The notes under the pieces: generated by a model
The model's input: the letters and a program-made list of their open reading frames with translations, nothing else
What the model was told of the DNA's origin: nothing
Databases searched by the model: none
NCBI RefSeq assembly: GCF_040581485.1
Contig: NC_090134.1
Location: 15,119,501-15,183,500 of the forward strand
Length of the DNA stretch: 64,000 bases
DNA from: Linepithema humile
Lineage: Eukaryota > Arthropoda > Insecta > Hymenoptera > Formicidae
Reading direction: 5' to 3'
Made by a program: the position numbers and the translations under genes
Part shown: positions 62,201-64,000 of the stretch, one piece after another
Layout of the letters: the number at the start of each line of letters is the position of its first letter
Numbering within the stretch: position 1 is the first letter of the stretch

Positions 62201-64000
62201 TTTTCATTATAGGCCGCGCAAGCGACTACGCGCAGCAAAGAATCGATTGTCGGAATTGCAAGGGTAGAAAAATCGGCGGTTGAATTGTGTTTCTTGGCGA
62301 ATCAGTTTTTGTTTGCCGTTAAAACGAAAGTATGAAGAAGAGTAAAAATTTTTACTCGCAACTTTACGCTCTTGAAATATTGTTGCTGCACTAAATGGTC
62401 TATGAAATGAATTATTGATGGCTTAAGAATTTCTCAACTCTTTCGCTCTCACTGTAGCTATATAGCTACGTATTTAAAATTATGAAATAAAATATTATTA
62501 TATCTATATTTCCATATCTTTGAATATGTACTAGTTTTTTTTAGTCTTGCATACATGATTCTAACACGTGCTTTGATATAAATTTACAAATTTTGCAAAG
62601 AAATATTAGAATATTATCCTTTTATTTTTTGCCGTCGATTTGATGATAAGAGTTATTTAAAATGCAATTAATGCTTAAAAATTATAATTTCCTTGTAATA
62701 TTTTAAATAGATTTATTAACACATCAAAGAGAAAAGATTTTTCTTATGTATAATAATTTTACGATGCAAATTATTATACAAGTTGCAATAAAAATAAAAT
62801 TTGTTGTTCTAAACAGTAATAAATATAGGAAAAGCCCTTAAACGTTTTTAAAACGTCAAAATTTTTTGTGAATGATTTATTTGTTATGCAATGTGCACAA
62901 AATACGGATGAATATATTTTTTGTAGCTATTAAGTAATTTGGGAATGTAAGGGTTAATGAAGGTCAAAGTGCATCTTTCGGCTCTCCAGTAATGAGTTAA
63001 TCGATAAACGCATGCTGATCAGCATAGAAACGATTTGAGGCGCACTTCATTTACGTGAAATCGCGATTGCGTGGAGGCAAAACGTATCGGACGAGATTAC
63101 TTTGCTTTTTGTTTTCTTTTCCTACATTTTTGCAACGCGCCAGCGCATTTCACTTCGCTGTCGTTTCCATGCAAATGCCTTGACGTTGGGTTACAATAGT
63201 CAAAATCGAATATAGACGGACGTGTAGTCGCCAGAGAATGTAAATTACACAGTCGTGAAAAACGCAGCATATACCGATATCTACAACCTTGGAAACTTTG
63301 AGTGCATTTATGCATTTTTATGTCACAGGTGCAATAATAATTTTATTTTTAATAGGTTATCGACGTTATTCACGCTTTTTTTTTTTTTTTAATTTTTTAC
63401 GACACTCGCAGTCTACGATATTGTAAGCTCTTGCATTCTCGTGTCTTTTTTTACGGACTGCAAAGTTGCGAAAGGCCGAAATAACGTGCGCCAAAGCAAT
63501 CTCTCAAAATTGCTTCGAGGAGCAACAATAGCCAGTGAAATATGCGCTCGTACGTTTTTAATACCCATCCTGTTCACACTCGGAATTATTTTTTCTTCCT
63601 GGTGTTTCGGCGATGCGATGGTCGTGTTCGACTCAACGAGATATATGTATATCATAACGCATTCGGCCGAAGAAGCATCACAACATCACGATCGTACGAA
63701 AGCCGGCGAAAATAACCGACATTTATTTGAACTGCTAAAAAGAATTTTCGAAGACCGGCAAACCCTCTTGCGCTGAACGGCGTCCGTCAAAGAGAGAAAT
63801 CCATCGAAAATCATAAATCGAGTGCCGAAAACATGCATTGAGAAAGGAACGAAATATCTTACTGTGTGCATTGGATTTTGTGCAACAGGATGGCGATATT
63901 CTCAGTGACAATTCCCGAGTCGAAATTTAAAACCTACTATAAACCTCATACATGGTTATTTGTGCCTCTAATAATGTTCCTTGACCTACAAGTTCTATGT
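59286..64000. other. noncoding or intronic DNA to the right edge
   Basis: Alternating CpG-rich patches (59400-59710, 60900-61500, 61700-62300) and AT-rich DNA (60230-60460, 62340-62900). Open frames of up to about 130 codons on both strands (60464-60856, 61177-61512, 63441-63776) have no recognisable domain, and I do not call them. Confidence 0.35.

Noticed and set aside
1..64000. tRNA genes, rRNA, CRISPR arrays, bacterial operon signals
   Set aside because: No cloverleaf with A and B boxes, no rRNA-like block and no regularly spaced repeats were noticed; the gene structures are eukaryotic.

Overview
The window looks like nuclear DNA from an insect, most likely a hymenopteran such as an ant. 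The split genes are very similar to insect orthologues, introns are long and AT-rich, CpG is not depleted, microsatellites are abundant, and there is a decayed relic of an insect-type repeat protein family. The species cannot be fixed from the sequence alone.

Four conserved protein-coding genes can be rebuilt exon by exon with matching splice phases. On the minus strand, 1767-6391 encodes the alpha subunit of the AP-2 clathrin adaptor (13 coding exons, 939 aa). Next to it, also minus, 8416-9107 encodes a CCDC59/TAP26-like small basic nucleolar protein (3 exons, 176 aa). On the plus strand, 14266-29241 encodes the HspB8-type small heat shock protein orthologous to Drosophila CG14207 (3 exons, 190 aa, two introns of about 7 kb), with a TATA/Inr core promoter at 14090-14123. 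Convergent to it on the minus strand, 31081-32689 encodes a short nischarin (PX domain plus leucine-rich repeats, 3 exons, 468 aa).

From 32.7 kb to the end no conserved gene is recognisable. CpG-rich, promoter-like patches (about 35.4-36.4, 37.5, 39.5-40.1, 50.4-51.2, 52.4-53.1 and 56 kb) alternate with AT-rich DNA. Two plus-strand pieces look like real coding starts: an 18-codon start at the end of exon 37533-37669, and a 64-codon start exon at 52931-53124 with a cysteine-rich N-terminus that fits in phase to a possible exon at 56178-56234. They may be 5' exons of one or more genes continuing past the right edge.

The interval 43.0-47.6 kb is a mobile-element island. It holds a 786-bp foldback element whose two arms mirror each other, a frameshifted plus-strand relic resembling the insect DUF7869 family, and two minus-strand coding-like relics (one with a partial zinc finger, one a two-exon fragment of a repeat-associated insect family). 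Other structural features are a 100-bp perfect palindrome at 59186-59285 that sits beside a copy of its own core, several small foldbacks, and long microsatellites. I saw no tRNA, rRNA or CRISPR array. No complete new multi-gene system is evident; the novelty lies in the element island, the compound palindrome and the orphan start exons.
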